This document shows positions 14,474 to 22,677 of a stretch of DNA of 26,781 nt, one piece after another. A program made the translations under genes and the position numbers. How positions within the stretch are numbered: the stretch's first letter is position 1; the number at the start of each line of letters is the position of its first letter. Under the pieces are notes generated by a model that saw nothing but the letters and a program-made list of their open reading frames with translations, made no database searches and was not told the DNA's origin. Origin of the DNA: JACCQS01 sp050999295. GTDB lineage: Bacteria; Actinomycetota; Actinomycetes; Mycobacteriales; Geodermatophilaceae. The stretch lies in the NCBI GenBank assembly GCA_050999295.1, contig JBPCPI010000261.1, forward strand, positions 1 to 26,781. The letters run 5' to 3'.

Positions 14474-15634
14474 GTGACGAAGTCCTCGACTCCCAGCGTC
14501 TATCAGCTCAGCGACGAGCACGAGATGGTGCGCCAGGCCGTACGCGCTATTGCCGAGGAGCAGATCGCTCCGCATGCCGCGGAGGTGGACGAGAACAGTC
14601 GATTCCCGGTGGAGGGCCGCGAGGCACTTACGCGGGCCGGCTTCCACGCCGTACACCTGCCCGAGGAGTACGGCGGGGCCGGCGCGGACGCGATCTCGAC
14701 CTGCATCGTGATCGAGGAGGTCGCCCGGGTCTGCGCGAATTCCTCGCTGGTCCCCGCCGTCAACAAGCTCGGTACGACCCCGGTGCTGCTCTCCGGCTCC
14801 GAGCAGCTGAAGAAGCACGTCCTGGCCGGCGTGGCGATGGGGGATGAAATGTTCTCCTACGCGCTCTCCGAGCGGGAAGCGGGTTCCGACGCTGCGGCGA
14901 TGAAGACCCGGGCCCGCGAGGACGGCGACCACTGGGTGCTCAACGGCACGAAGGCCTGGATCACCAATGCCGGTGTCTCGCACTGGTACACGGTCATGGC
15001 GGTCACCGATCCCGACAAAGGACCCAACGGCATCTCCGCCTTCGTCGTGCACATCGACGACCCCGGCTTCGAGGTGGGCAGCAAGGAACGCAAGCTCGGG
15101 ATCAAGGGTTCGCCGACCTGCGAGATCCACTTCACCGACTGCACGATCCCCCTGGACCGGATTATCGGCGACCCCGGGACGGGCTTCAAGACCGCCCTGA
15201 AGACGCTCGACCAGACCAGGCCGACGATCGGTGCACAGGCGGTCGGCATCGCGCAGGGTGCTCTGGATGCTGCGCTGCGCTACGTCAAGGACCGCAAGCA
15301 GTTCGGCAAGGCGATCGGGGAGTTCCAGGGCGTGCAGTTCATGCTCGCGGACATGGCCATGGAGATCGAGGCGGCCCGGCACCTCACCTACGTCGCCGCC
15401 GCGCGGGCCGAAAGTGGCCAGGACGTGGGGATCCTGGCGGCGGCCAGCAAGTGCTTCGCCTCCGACGTGGCGATGAAGGTGACCACCGACGCGGTGCAAC
15501 TGTTCGGTGGAGCCGGATATACGAAGGACTTCCCGGTCGAGCGAATGATGCGCGACGCCAAGATCACCCAGATCTACGAGGGCACCAACCAGATCCAGCG
15601 AATGGTGATGGCGCGCAGCCTGCTCCGCCGCTAG
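14474..15634 (+). CDS. Acyl-CoA dehydrogenase (FadE25-like)
   Basis: This 386-residue flavoenzyme of fatty-acid or branched-chain acyl-CoA oxidation adds a double bond between C2 and C3 and passes electrons to ETF. All three domains are visible: an N-terminal helical domain (YQLSDEHEMVRQAVRAIAEE), a central beta domain with YALSEREAGSDAAAMKT and WITNAG, and a C-terminal helical domain with RKQFGKAIGEFQGVQFMLAD. The catalytic base is Glu369 in IYEGTNQIQ, the position used by short- and medium-chain dehydrogenases. The start is GTG at 14474, 14 bp after purE, probably leaderless. Position after purE matches fadE25 of mycobacteria. A palindromic repeat follows 14 nt after the stop. Confidence 0.95.
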   Translation: MTKSSTPSVYQLSDEHEMVRQAVRAIAEEQIAPHAAEVDENSRFPVEGREALTRAGFHAVHLPEEYGGAGADAISTCIVIEEVARVCANSSLVPAVNKLGTTPVLLSGSEQLKKHVLAGVAMGDEMFSYALSEREAGSDAAAMKTRAREDGDHWVLNGTKAWITNAGVSHWYTVMAVTDPDKGPNGISAFVVHIDDPGFEVGSKERKLGIKGSPTCEIHFTDCTIPLDRIIGDPGTGFKTALKTLDQTRPTIGAQAVGIAQGALDAALRYVKDRKQFGKAIGEFQGVQFMLADMAMEIEAARHLTYVAAARAESGQDVGILAAASKCFASDVAMKVTTDAVQLFGGAGYTKDFPVERMMRDAKITQIYEGTNQIQRMVMARSLLRR

Positions 15635-15648
15635 CAACCTAGAGACCT

Positions 15649-15676
15649 CCTGGCGGTTTTGGCCAAGAACGCCAGG
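15649..15676. repeat. 28-bp palindrome, copy 1 (possible bidirectional terminator)
   Basis: The imperfect palindrome has 12 of 14 paired positions and is centred on TTTTGGCCAA. It lies between the stops of the acyl-CoA dehydrogenase (15634) and the convergent DUF559 gene (15678). It matches copy 2 (16618-16645) at 26 of 30 positions including two flanking bases. A hairpin between convergent genes could end both transcripts, but no T-run follows. Confidence 0.8.
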
Positions 15677-15677
15677 G

Positions 15678-16568
15678 TCAAGCGAGTCGGGCGCGCAGTT
15701 CACGGAGAACTCGGCTCGGGTCATGCAGGTCGCTCGAACTCATGTGAATTACCGTCCAGCCCAACGCTGCTAGAGCTACGTCACGACGCTGGTCGGCGGC
15801 TTGCTGGCGCGGTTCAGCGTGATAGGCACCGTCGTACTCCAACGCCACCTTCGATTCGGGCCAGGCAAAGTCAACCCTGGCGACAAAACGGCCCAATTCG
15901 TCGAAGACCTGGAACTGTTGCATCGGCGGGGGAATAGCTTCCCCGTGCAGCAACCATCGAGTCCAACTCTCTGCAGGAGACTCGCTCAGCCCGTCGGCCA
16001 GTTCGAATATCGCTCGTGCGCGGGTCACACCCCATGATCCGGCCCTGGTCAGCAGCTCGGCGAGCAGCTCTGCCTGTGTAGTGACGTTCCTACGGATTAG
16101 CCCCTCCACGGTGGCCAGCGCACTGCGAGGCAAGGTGAGCGCGGCGGCATCCCACGCAGTCCTGAGAGGGGAGGCGAGCCGCAACCCGCCCACGACCCGG
16201 ATGTCGGACTCATCGAGACCCGTGTTGTGGACTCGCACTCCTTTCGGGCCCTTCACGGCTACTTCGGGCGGCAAGATCGCAACGACCGGATCGGTTGCCT
16301 CGGCGTACTCCAGCCCGTACCACCAGGCCGCCGAATGCGCGGTCAGCACGGCGCGATCAGGCAGGTCGAGCAGCGCGGCAAGCGTCCGGACACCATGATC
16401 AATGCGGACGCCAGGAGGTACGTAGAACCCGTGCAGGACCCTGGTGTACTCCCTGCGAAGGCGACTTGCGCTGATCAGACCCTCGGCGACAGCGTCCGAC
16501 CCCCGAAACACCTGGCTGCGTAGGCGCTCGGGAACTCCGATTCGCTCACCGGGATCAAAATCGAGCAT
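15678..16568 (-). CDS. DUF559 (Vsr-like) nuclease-domain protein with AbiEi-like N-terminus
   Basis: This 296-residue protein is of a type common, often in many copies, in actinobacteria. The N-terminal half has a winged-helix-like segment (ISASRLRREYTRVLHGFYVP) like the AbiEi antitoxin family, then AVLTAHSAAWWYGL. The C-terminal about 80 residues form a DUF559 domain of the PD-(D/E)XK superfamily: VDFAWPESKVALEYDG holds the Asp and the Glu-x-Asp expected at the metal site, followed by RRDVALAALGWTVIHM. Function is unproven; DNA repair, defence or a solo toxin-antitoxin-like role are all possible. It has no partner gene. It is bracketed by two near-identical palindromes 2 nt after its stop and about 50 nt before its start. 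No clear ribosome site precedes ATG 16568. Confidence 0.85.
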   Translation of the reverse strand: MLDFDPGERIGVPERLRSQVFRGSDAVAEGLISASRLRREYTRVLHGFYVPPGVRIDHGVRTLAALLDLPDRAVLTAHSAAWWYGLEYAEATDPVVAILPPEVAVKGPKGVRVHNTGLDESDIRVVGGLRLASPLRTAWDAAALTLPRSALATVEGLIRRNVTTQAELLAELLTRAGSWGVTRARAIFELADGLSESPAESWTRWLLHGEAIPPPMQQFQVFDELGRFVARVDFAWPESKVALEYDGAYHAEPRQQAADQRRDVALAALGWTVIHMSSSDLHDPSRVLRELRARLA

Positions 16569-16617
16569 GATGAATGCTCTATTGCTTGTGGCCTCGCCTG
16601 CCGAAGCTTTGCACAGC

Positions 16618-16645
16618 CTTGGCGATTTTGGCCAAAACCGCCAGG
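16618..16645. repeat. 28-bp palindrome, copy 2
   Basis: This imperfect palindrome (12 of 14 pairs) is centred on TTTTGGCCAAAA. It lies 55 nt downstream of the CoA-transferase subunit B stop (minus strand) and about 50 nt upstream of the DUF559 start. Its right half is the exact reverse complement of the left half of copy 1. Confidence 0.8.
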
Positions 16646-16699
16646 GTGGGGGGCTCGCGTTGCACGCGGGGTGCGGCCGGGATGCTCCCGGGAGCGGAG

Positions 16700-17374
16700 C
16701 TAGCCAGCCGCAGCCGGAAGGGCCATCTCGGGCGGCGTGCCGTGCACGATCAGCTCAGCCTGGGTTGCGTGGACAACGTCGTCCGCGCTGACGCCCGGTG
16801 CGGTCTCCCGCAACACCAGACCTTCTTCGGTCACGTCCATGACGGCGAGGTCGGTGATGATCCGGTCGACACAGCCACGCCCGGTGTAGGGCAGCTCACA
16901 CTCGTTGAGGATCTTCGGGGAACCGTCGCGGGCAACGTGTTCCATCATCACGATGACCCGGCGGGCGCCGTGGACCAGGTCCATTGCACCACCCATGCCC
17001 TTGACCATCTTGCCGGGGATCATCCAGTTGGACAGGTCCCCGGCGCGGCTGACCTGCATCGCGCCGAGAATCGCCACGTCGATGTGCCCGCCGCGGATCA
17101 TCCCGAAGCTCAGCGCCGAATCGAAGAAGGCCGCGCCCGGGAGCAGCGTGACGGTCTCCTTGCCGGCGTTGATCAGGTCCGGGTCCTCCTCGCCTTCGTA
17201 GGGGTAGGGACCCACACCGAGGATGCCGTTCTCGCTCTGCAACACGACGTGGACGCCGTCGGGAATGTAGTTCGGGACCAGGGTCGGCATCCCGATACCG
17301 AGGTTCACGTACTGTCCGTCCTCGAGGTCCGCGGCGACGCGGGCGGCGAGTTCGGTACGGGTCAACGCCATCAC
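16700..17374 (-). CDS. 3-oxoacid CoA-transferase, subunit B
   Basis: This 224-residue beta subunit of a class I CoA-transferase moves CoA between an acyl-CoA such as succinyl-CoA and a free 3-oxo acid. The catalytic glutamate is Glu48 in QSENGILGVGPYP, and NLGIGMPTLVPNYI upstream is the usual oxyanion-region motif. Other family blocks are GGHIDVAILGAMQV and PGKMVKGMGGAMDLV. It overlaps subunit A by 4 bp. Substrate cannot be told from sequence; ScoB (acetoacetate), AtoA or PcaJ-type enzymes are all related. It is the last gene of the minus-strand group that begins with the LCP gene; a palindromic repeat lies 55 nt past its stop. Confidence 0.93.
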   Translation of the reverse strand: MMALTRTELAARVAADLEDGQYVNLGIGMPTLVPNYIPDGVHVVLQSENGILGVGPYPYEGEEDPDLINAGKETVTLLPGAAFFDSALSFGMIRGGHIDVAILGAMQVSRAGDLSNWMIPGKMVKGMGGAMDLVHGARRVIVMMEHVARDGSPKILNECELPYTGRGCVDRIITDLAVMDVTEEGLVLRETAPGVSADDVVHATQAELIVHGTPPEMALPAAAG

Positions 17375-18156
17375 GCCGCTCCGCTCTCGGTTGCGGCAGG
17401 CGCACCCGGCCGGGGTCGAACCGTACGTCGTTCGATCGGCTTGTCCGTGTCGGTGACGAGGACGACCCGCTGTACAAAGACGCCGGGGGTGTGCACGGTC
17501 TCCGGCTTGATCTCTCCGGGCTCGACCAGGTTCTCGACCTCGGCGATCGTGACCCGCCCGGACATCGCACAGAGGTTGTTGAAGTTGCCGGCCGACTCCC
17601 GGTAGACGAGATTGCCGTGCCGGTCGCCCTTCCAGGCCCGGACCAGGCCGTAGTCGCCGATCAGCGCCCGCTCCATCGTGTACATCCGACCGTCGAAGTC
17701 CCGGACCTCGCGCGGCTCACTCTGCACCGCCACTGCGCCGTCCGGGTGATAACGCATCGGCACCCCGCCATCGGCGATCTGCGTCCCGACCCCGGTGGGT
17801 GTGAAGAACGCCGGAATCCCGCAGCCCCCTGCGCGAAGTCGCTCCGCGAGGGTCCCCTGTGGGGTGAGCTCGACCTCAAGTTCGCCGGCCAGGAACTGCC
17901 GCGCGAACTCCTTGTTCTCTCCGACGTAGGAGCTCACAGTACGTCGAATACGGTGTGCCGCAAGCAGAGTCCCGAGTCCCCAGCCATCGACGCCGCAGTT
18001 GTTGGAGTAGGTCTCGAGGTCGGTGGCGCCCTGCTCGTACAGCGCGTTGATCAGCGAGATCGGAACCCCGCACAGACCGAAGCCACCGACGGCCAGGCTC
18101 GACCCGGACGCGATGTCGGCAACCGCCTCAGCAGCACTCGCGATGACCTTGTCCAT
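17371..18156 (-). CDS. 3-oxoacid CoA-transferase, subunit A
   Basis: This is the 261-residue alpha subunit. Typical blocks are MDKVIASAAEAVADIASGS at the start, VGGFGLCGVPISLINAL (about residues 22-38), the CoA-binding part YSNNCGVDGWGLGTLL and FFTPTGVGTQIADG. The ATG at 18156 is preceded on the minus strand by GAGGTG. Together with subunit B it forms a standard alpha2-beta2 enzyme. The C-terminus is Ala/Pro-rich (RPRPGAPAATESGAA), slightly longer than usual. The gene begins only 27 bp after the TIGR03089 stop, so it probably shares a transcript with the LCP-TIGR03089 pair, although a separate promoter cannot be excluded. Confidence 0.93.
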   Translation of the reverse strand: MDKVIASAAEAVADIASGSSLAVGGFGLCGVPISLINALYEQGATDLETYSNNCGVDGWGLGTLLAAHRIRRTVSSYVGENKEFARQFLAGELEVELTPQGTLAERLRAGGCGIPAFFTPTGVGTQIADGGVPMRYHPDGAVAVQSEPREVRDFDGRMYTMERALIGDYGLVRAWKGDRHGNLVYRESAGNFNNLCAMSGRVTIAEVENLVEPGEIKPETVHTPGVFVQRVVLVTDTDKPIERRTVRPRPGAPAATESGAA

Positions 18157-18183
18157 TCCACCTCACCTCGGGCTACGCGTTCG

Positions 18184-18963
18184 CTATCCACCGAGGACGG
18201 GGATCCCGGCGAGCTCGATCCCGAGCGTAGCTGTGACCTGCTCGGACTCGGCACGGGCGGCGATCGCCGGAGTCCCGGGATCTGTGACGAGGACGATGCT
18301 GGCGCCTGCGGCCAACGGAGCCAACAGCCAGGCAACCGGTCCGGCCGTCAGGGCGAGATCCCGGCTCACCAGGATTCGCCCGCCAGCGGTCATGCCGAGC
18401 TGGTCGGCCATCTCCTGGGCGGCACGTGCGACCCCTGCCTGGGTGAGCTGGAGGCTGCCGGCGGTCAGGGCCGGCGCGGTCGCGGCAACCGGAATCGAGG
18501 ACCGGAACTGATCGCCGTAGATGCCGATCTCCTGCGCGTAATCAGTGACTCGACGCCACTGCGGGGAAAGCCCACGGCCCCAGGGATCGAGGGTCAATCC
18601 GACAACGTCGCAGTCGAGGTCGGCATAGGACTCGAGATCGGTCTCGGTGCAGAAGACGGCGTGCGGTTGCATCGGCGCGTCGATGTCGGGATAGTCGACC
18701 ACCAGATGCCCAGCAGCCCAAGCGCCCAACAGGATTCCTGCCGTCTGCCAATGCGGGGGCAACACCACCGCCAGGCGCGCCCCGGTGTCCAGCCCTAGAC
18801 CGTCGGTGAGCAGATTGGCGGTCTTGGCGACCCAGTTCCCCAACGTCGTGGCAGACAACTCGGTCCGCTCGTCGCCAGCGTCGTCGTAGTAGGTGAGCAG
18901 TGGACCTGCGGGATCCCGCGCCAATGCGCTGGCGAACAACTCCGAGATGATCAGTTGATGCAC
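18184..18963 (-). CDS. TIGR03089 family protein (AMP-binding-like)
   Basis: This 259-residue protein belongs to an actinobacterial family that resembles a shortened N-terminal half of acyl-CoA synthetases. The family features are LLTYYDDAGDERTELSATTL, LGNWVAKTANLLTDGLGL, AVVLPPHWQTAGILLGAWAA and a C-terminal region with LAPLAAGASIVLV. The adenylation P-loop and most catalytic motifs of real synthetases are absent, so it is probably not a full ligase. Its role is unknown, but it is consistently encoded beside the LCP gene (Rv3268 next to Rv3267 in M. tuberculosis). The start is GTG at 18963, overlapping the end of the LCP gene by 13 bp, so the two are translationally coupled. Confidence 0.88.
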   Translation of the reverse strand: MHQLIISELFASALARDPAGPLLTYYDDAGDERTELSATTLGNWVAKTANLLTDGLGLDTGARLAVVLPPHWQTAGILLGAWAAGHLVVDYPDIDAPMQPHAVFCTETDLESYADLDCDVVGLTLDPWGRGLSPQWRRVTDYAQEIGIYGDQFRSSIPVAATAPALTAGSLQLTQAGVARAAQEMADQLGMTAGGRILVSRDLALTAGPVAWLLAPLAAGASIVLVTDPGTPAIAARAESEQVTATLGIELAGIPVLGG

Positions 18964-20501
18964 CCGGTGTCCGCGGCCGTGCGGGGAGTTTCCTGATCGG
19001 CCGGGTCGGCTGCCTCCGCCGCGTCCAGCGCCTCACCGACCGCGTTGAAGTCCGCGCCGAGAATGAGCTGGATTTCCGTCCCTTCCACGTCGGCATCTGC
19101 GCTGACCACCGCGCCCGGGATGGCCGCAGCCAAGGTCGCCGCCTGGCTCTCCTGACCCGTGGCGTACCGGATCTCGGTCCGGTCGTAGTCAGTGGAGTCG
19201 GCGTTGCCGGTGGAGCTCACCACGAAGCCCGCGGCTTCGAGTTCGGTCTGGGTCCGCGCGGCCAGACCCCCGGTTCCGGAACCGTTGAAGACCGCGACGC
19301 TGACGTCTCCGGGATCGAGGATCTCCGTTTCCGGCGGCGGCTGGCCGGCCGTGTCGTCGGCGGTCAGATTTGCGAAGAAGTCATAGAGCACTGACTGCTC
19401 CTCGGGGACGACGATGGACAGCCCGTCCTCGGTGCCGACCCCGAGATTGGGCATCGTCTGGAAATTGACCGTTCCCGCCGTCAGGGCCTGCATCTGCTCG
19501 GCCAGGCCGAACAGGTCCAGGTCGGAGTCCACGGTGAGGGCCTGGGAGGCCGCTTCGACGAGCCTGCGTTGCAGGCCGAGGTCGAAGAAGACTTCCTGGG
19601 ACAGCAGCTTGCTGACCATCCCGCCGATGAACACCTGCTGGCGCACGATGCGGTCCAGGTCGCCGCGCAGGAGCCCGTCCCGCTGCCGGACGAAGGCCAG
19701 CGCCTGCGGTCCGCTGATCTCCTGGGCTCCGGCCGGCAGATTGATTCCGGACTTGGGCTCCTGCTGTGCCTGGCAGAGATTCACCGGCACCCCACCGACG
19801 ATGTCGGTGAGCAGAACGAAGCCGAACAAGTCGATCGAGACGTAGTGATCGATCGCGACCCCGCTGATCGAACTGATCGTCTGGATCAACTTCTTCGCCC
19901 CGAAGGCGGCCCGCTGCTCGTCGGTACTGCCTACCGGCGCGTCCTCGTTGTAGCCCAGGGCGAAAGCCGAGTTGAGCTTGTGCTTGCCGTAGCCGGGAAT
20001 CTCGACGTAGGAGTCTCGCGGGAACGAAACGAACGAGGCTCGGCTCCCGTCGGAGGGGACGTGCAGCAAGATCATGGTGTCGGTGTTTATCCCCGGCTCG
20101 AGACTGACTCCGAGCTCGGCGAGCTGCTCGGGAGTCAGGTTGGTGCGGTTGTCGTTGCCGACGATGAGGATGTTCATCGCGTCGGCATCGCCGCCGCCGC
20201 TGTTCTCGTTGCCCTCGGACGGGATGACGTCCTGCCGGGCGAGGTTCTGCTCAGCCACCTGGGTGAGATACCAACCCCAGCCGCTGGCGCCCAACAGGGT
20301 GAGCGAGAGCAAGCCAGCTAGGAGTCTGGCGCCGAGAAACACCGAACGGCTGCGTCCTACGGACGATGGCTCACCGTTACGCCCCGCGCTCGGTGCACGC
20401 TCCCGACGCGCTCCGGTGGGCCCTGATCGAGATGCTGCGCCAGCGGCTCGGGGGTCGAGATGGGCCGGCAATCGGCGTCCGCCCTCGTACCCGTCAGTCA
20501 C
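18951..20501 (-). CDS. LytR-CpsA-Psr (LCP) family cell-wall polymer transferase
   Basis: This 516-residue membrane-anchored enzyme attaches lipid-linked polymers such as arabinogalactan-type glycans or teichoic acids to peptidoglycan. A basic cytoplasmic N-terminus (about residues 1-52) is followed by one transmembrane helix (VFLGARLLAGLLSLTLLGAS). The LCP domain (about 107-300) has ILIVGNDNR, VSFPRDSYVEIPGYGKHKLN with its conserved Arg and Asp, and QALAFVRQRDGLLRGDLDRI with conserved arginines. A LytR_C domain follows (about 400-490, DVSVAVFNGSGTGGLAART). The start is GTG at 20501, with TAGTCT 7 nt upstream and no ribosome site. It is divergent from rmlD, as in mycobacteria (Rv3267). Confidence 0.94.
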   Translation of the reverse strand: MTDGYEGGRRLPAHLDPRAAGAASRSGPTGARRERAPSAGRNGEPSSVGRSRSVFLGARLLAGLLSLTLLGASGWGWYLTQVAEQNLARQDVIPSEGNENSGGGDADAMNILIVGNDNRTNLTPEQLAELGVSLEPGINTDTMILLHVPSDGSRASFVSFPRDSYVEIPGYGKHKLNSAFALGYNEDAPVGSTDEQRAAFGAKKLIQTISSISGVAIDHYVSIDLFGFVLLTDIVGGVPVNLCQAQQEPKSGINLPAGAQEISGPQALAFVRQRDGLLRGDLDRIVRQQVFIGGMVSKLLSQEVFFDLGLQRRLVEAASQALTVDSDLDLFGLAEQMQALTAGTVNFQTMPNLGVGTEDGLSIVVPEEQSVLYDFFANLTADDTAGQPPPETEILDPGDVSVAVFNGSGTGGLAARTQTELEAAGFVVSSTGNADSTDYDRTEIRYATGQESQAATLAAAIPGAVVSADADVEGTEIQLILGADFNAVGEALDAAEAADPADQETPRTAADTGCIN

Positions 20502-20508
20502 CAGCCCA

Positions 20509-20514
20509 AGACTA
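20509..20514 (-). promoter_or_regulatory. -10 hexamer of a probable leaderless LCP promoter
   Basis: On the minus strand TAGTCT (TANNNT) is separated by 7 nt from the GTG at 20501. No Shine-Dalgarno is present between them. Confidence 0.45.
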
Positions 20515-20589
20515 CCTGCGCTGCTTCGCCCGCCCGGTTTCGTCTCCGTCGGCGGTTAGCCCCGAGGACCGCATCGATGGGGAGTTTCT

Positions 20590-20610
20590 GACCGCGACTA
20601 CTACGCGGTC
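20590..20610. promoter_or_regulatory. Inverted repeat in the LCP-rmlD divergent region
   Basis: GACCGCG (20590-20596) and CGCGGTC (20604-20610) form a perfect 7-bp inverted repeat with a 7-nt spacer, near the middle of the 170-bp gap between the two divergent genes. It could be an operator or a hairpin. The half-site CGCGGTC also occurs in the repeat before purK (12730-12736), which may be coincidence in GC-rich DNA. Confidence 0.35.
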
Positions 20611-20671
20611 CAATCTTTCCCAGGCCTGTTGCGACGACCGTTGAATCCGGCGTCGGGCAGGATGCAGGACC

Positions 20672-21553
20672 GTGGGCACAGCGCGATGGGTCATCGTCGG
20701 AGCGCGTGGACGCGTCGGCACAGGCCTGCTCGCTGCCCTCGACGGGCAACCGGTCCGAGCCTGGACCCGGGACGATGCCGACCTGACCGATCGCGATCGC
20801 GTGTTGACCACCCTGGCCGCGATCCGGGCCGAATCAGATGACCCGATCTTCTGTGTCAATGCCGCGGCGATAGCCGACGTCGACGCAGCCGAACTCGATC
20901 CGCAGACGGCCCACCTGGTCAACGCCCGGGCGCCGGGTTGGCTCGCGGAGGGTCTCGGTGCCGCCGATCTACTGGTCCACCTGTCGACCGACTACGTCTT
21001 CGGCGGTGGGTCCTCAAATGGTCAGCCGTACTCGCCGTACGACGAGGAGGCACCGACCGCTCCCCTGTCGGTGTACGGGACGACCAAGCGGGACGGTGAG
21101 AAGGCGGTGCTGGCAACCCGACCGGACAGCTACGTCGTGCGCACCTCCTGGGTCTTCGACGCGGGTAAGCCGAGCTTCGTGACCCGGTTTCGCGACCGGT
21201 TGCTGGCCGGCGACTCTGTCGATGCGGTCACCGATCAGGTCAGCCGGCCGACGGCGACGCCGGATCTCGTGTCCGGCCTGCTCGCCCTCGTGACCCGACG
21301 GCCCGATCCGGGGATCTACCACTGCACCAACAGCGGGCAGGCGAGCAGGTACAACGTGGCCTGCGCGGTCGCGGCCGATCTTGGAGCCGACCCCGCGCTG
21401 GTACGCGCCATCCGCACCAACCAGGCACCCTCGCGGCCGGCGGCCCGGCCGGCGTACTCGGTCCTCGGGATGCGCCGCTGGCTGGAAGCCGGATTACCCG
21501 AACCGCGCTCCTGGCGCCACGGCCTGCGCGAGCTACTCCTGCCCGATCCGTAG
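20672..21553 (+). CDS. rmlD: dTDP-4-dehydrorhamnose reductase (RmlD)
   Basis: This 293-residue NAD(P)H-dependent enzyme makes dTDP-L-rhamnose, the donor for the rhamnose in actinobacterial cell-wall linkers. The Rossmann motif appears as VGARGRVGTGLLAAL at the N-terminus. The catalytic Tyr and Lys are in SVYGTTKRDGEKAV, and HLSTDYVFGG, VVRTSWVFD and GIYHCTNSGQASRY are all typical. The start is GTG at 20672; the ribosome site is unclear and the CAGGAT 8 nt upstream is only a weak -10. It is divergent from the LCP gene. In mycobacteria the rhamnosyltransferase wbbL follows; here the next gene on this strand is the guanylyltransferase about 3.1 kb away. The stop is 15 bp from the stop of the convergent DUF998 gene. 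Confidence 0.93.
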   Translation: MGTARWVIVGARGRVGTGLLAALDGQPVRAWTRDDADLTDRDRVLTTLAAIRAESDDPIFCVNAAAIADVDAAELDPQTAHLVNARAPGWLAEGLGAADLLVHLSTDYVFGGGSSNGQPYSPYDEEAPTAPLSVYGTTKRDGEKAVLATRPDSYVVRTSWVFDAGKPSFVTRFRDRLLAGDSVDAVTDQVSRPTATPDLVSGLLALVTRRPDPGIYHCTNSGQASRYNVACAVAADLGADPALVRAIRTNQAPSRPAARPAYSVLGMRRWLEAGLPEPRSWRHGLRELLLPDP

Positions 21554-21568
21554 ACAGACCCACCACTG

Positions 21569-22280
21569 TCACTGGCCGGCGCTTTGTGGCTCCCACGTCA
21601 CCGACGAGGAGGTGCTTATGCGTCGCAATCTCAGTGCGAGCACGACCGTGCCCACGAACCAGATGCCGGCCAGCACCCAGCTGGCCAGGCCGGAAAATGG
21701 GCGAGGCGTCGAGCCGGGAGGTATTCCGAGGAGGACTCCCGCTGGCACCGCGACGAGCAGTGCGATCCCGGTGATCAGCGCGTAGTTGGCCAGGCTGCGC
21801 CACCTCGGGTCGTGAGTCATCCGCCGCGACATCGCGATGAGCCCGATCCCGGCTCCTAGGAATGTCAGGACGAATGGCGGTGGGAACGGGTCCACCAGCC
21901 CAGCCCACACTTGCCCGAGCCCACCCAGCACGAGGAACACGAGCGCAACCAACCCCCACCGAGCCGGACGCACCCCTTGATGGAGCCCGATCGCGAAGGC
22001 GATCATGAGCACCCCGAGGACGATGAAGTTCACATGCTGCACCCAGCCGTTCGGGCCGGCCGCCAACTTCGCGATGGGATCGGCCATCAGGCTGTGGTCC
22101 GTGCGGATCAGGCTCTGCACAAGGGCTGCCCCCGCGTAGAAAGGCGGGCCCGATGATGCCAGCCACTGTAAGTACGGCGACCACTCGTGGCCGAAGCGGG
22201 GGTGGGAGCGCTTCCTCGCCTTCCGCTCGCCCGATCAGGGGCCCTCTACTGGGTTCGGTGATCTCGTTCTGCCTGCTCAT
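21569..22280 (-). pseudogene. DUF998-type membrane protein, one frameshift
   Basis: The gene starts at ATG 22280 with a good ribosome site (GAGAGGA) and reads MSRQNEITEPSRG to VVAVLTVAGIIGPAF. The frame then shifts by one base near 22139-22144 (TTTCTACGC). The expected continuation YAGAALVQSLIRTDHSLMAD is in the other frame and runs unbroken to 21569. Joined, it would be about 235 residues with about six hydrophobic helices, including WVQHVNFIVLGVLMIAFAIG and YALITGIALLVAVPAGVLLG. The family is of unknown function. Loss or gain of one base may mean true inactivation or a sequencing error. It is the last gene of a minus-strand group with the ABM-like protein and the LuxR regulator. Confidence 0.8.
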
Positions 22281-22377
22281 GGTTTCCTCTCGTCTTGTAT
22301 GCGGATCTAGTCAGCGGGTACCGGCCCGTACGACGGCCGGGATCGGTTGCGGAGTGTGAGCCGCGGCCAGGCAACGC

Positions 22378-22677
22378 CTAGACCATGTGGTGGTGCACCG
22401 GCCAGAACTGCGGCTGGGGTGGCGGGCCGGTCGCCCCGGCGTCCTTGAGGGCAGGCCCGAACCGCTCCCTGAGGAACCGGAGCGCTTCCGCTTCGGACTG
22501 CCACACCTCGATGACGCGCCAGCCGCCGTGCGGACTTGGCCCGGCCACGTGGAGGATCCCGCCTGCGGGCTTGTCCAGACCGAGCTGCCCCCGAACCTTG
22601 TCGTAGATCTCCTGCGAACCCTCCGGGTTGTCCACCAGCATGGCGACCGGCCCATTGGCCTGATTCCCTGCGGTCAT
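22378..22677 (-). CDS. Small dimeric alpha/beta-barrel-like protein (antibiotic biosynthesis monooxygenase-type)
   Basis: This 99-residue protein begins MTAGNQANGPVAMLVDNPEG and continues with EIYDKVRGQLGLDKPAGGIL, HVAGPSPHGGWRVIEVWQSE and ALRFLRERF. The alternation of strands and helices, and the block ending WRVIEVWQSEAEALRF, fit the ferredoxin-like ABM fold, which includes small oxygenases and many proteins of unknown role. No catalytic residues can be assigned. The His-rich tail WPVHHHMV is seen in relatives. The start is secure, with AAGGAGG 5 nt upstream. It lies between the DUF998 gene and the LuxR gene, transcribed the same way, and is the only intact member of that group. Function unknown. 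Confidence 0.75.
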   Translation of the reverse strand: MTAGNQANGPVAMLVDNPEGSQEIYDKVRGQLGLDKPAGGILHVAGPSPHGGWRVIEVWQSEAEALRFLRERFGPALKDAGATGPPPQPQFWPVHHHMV

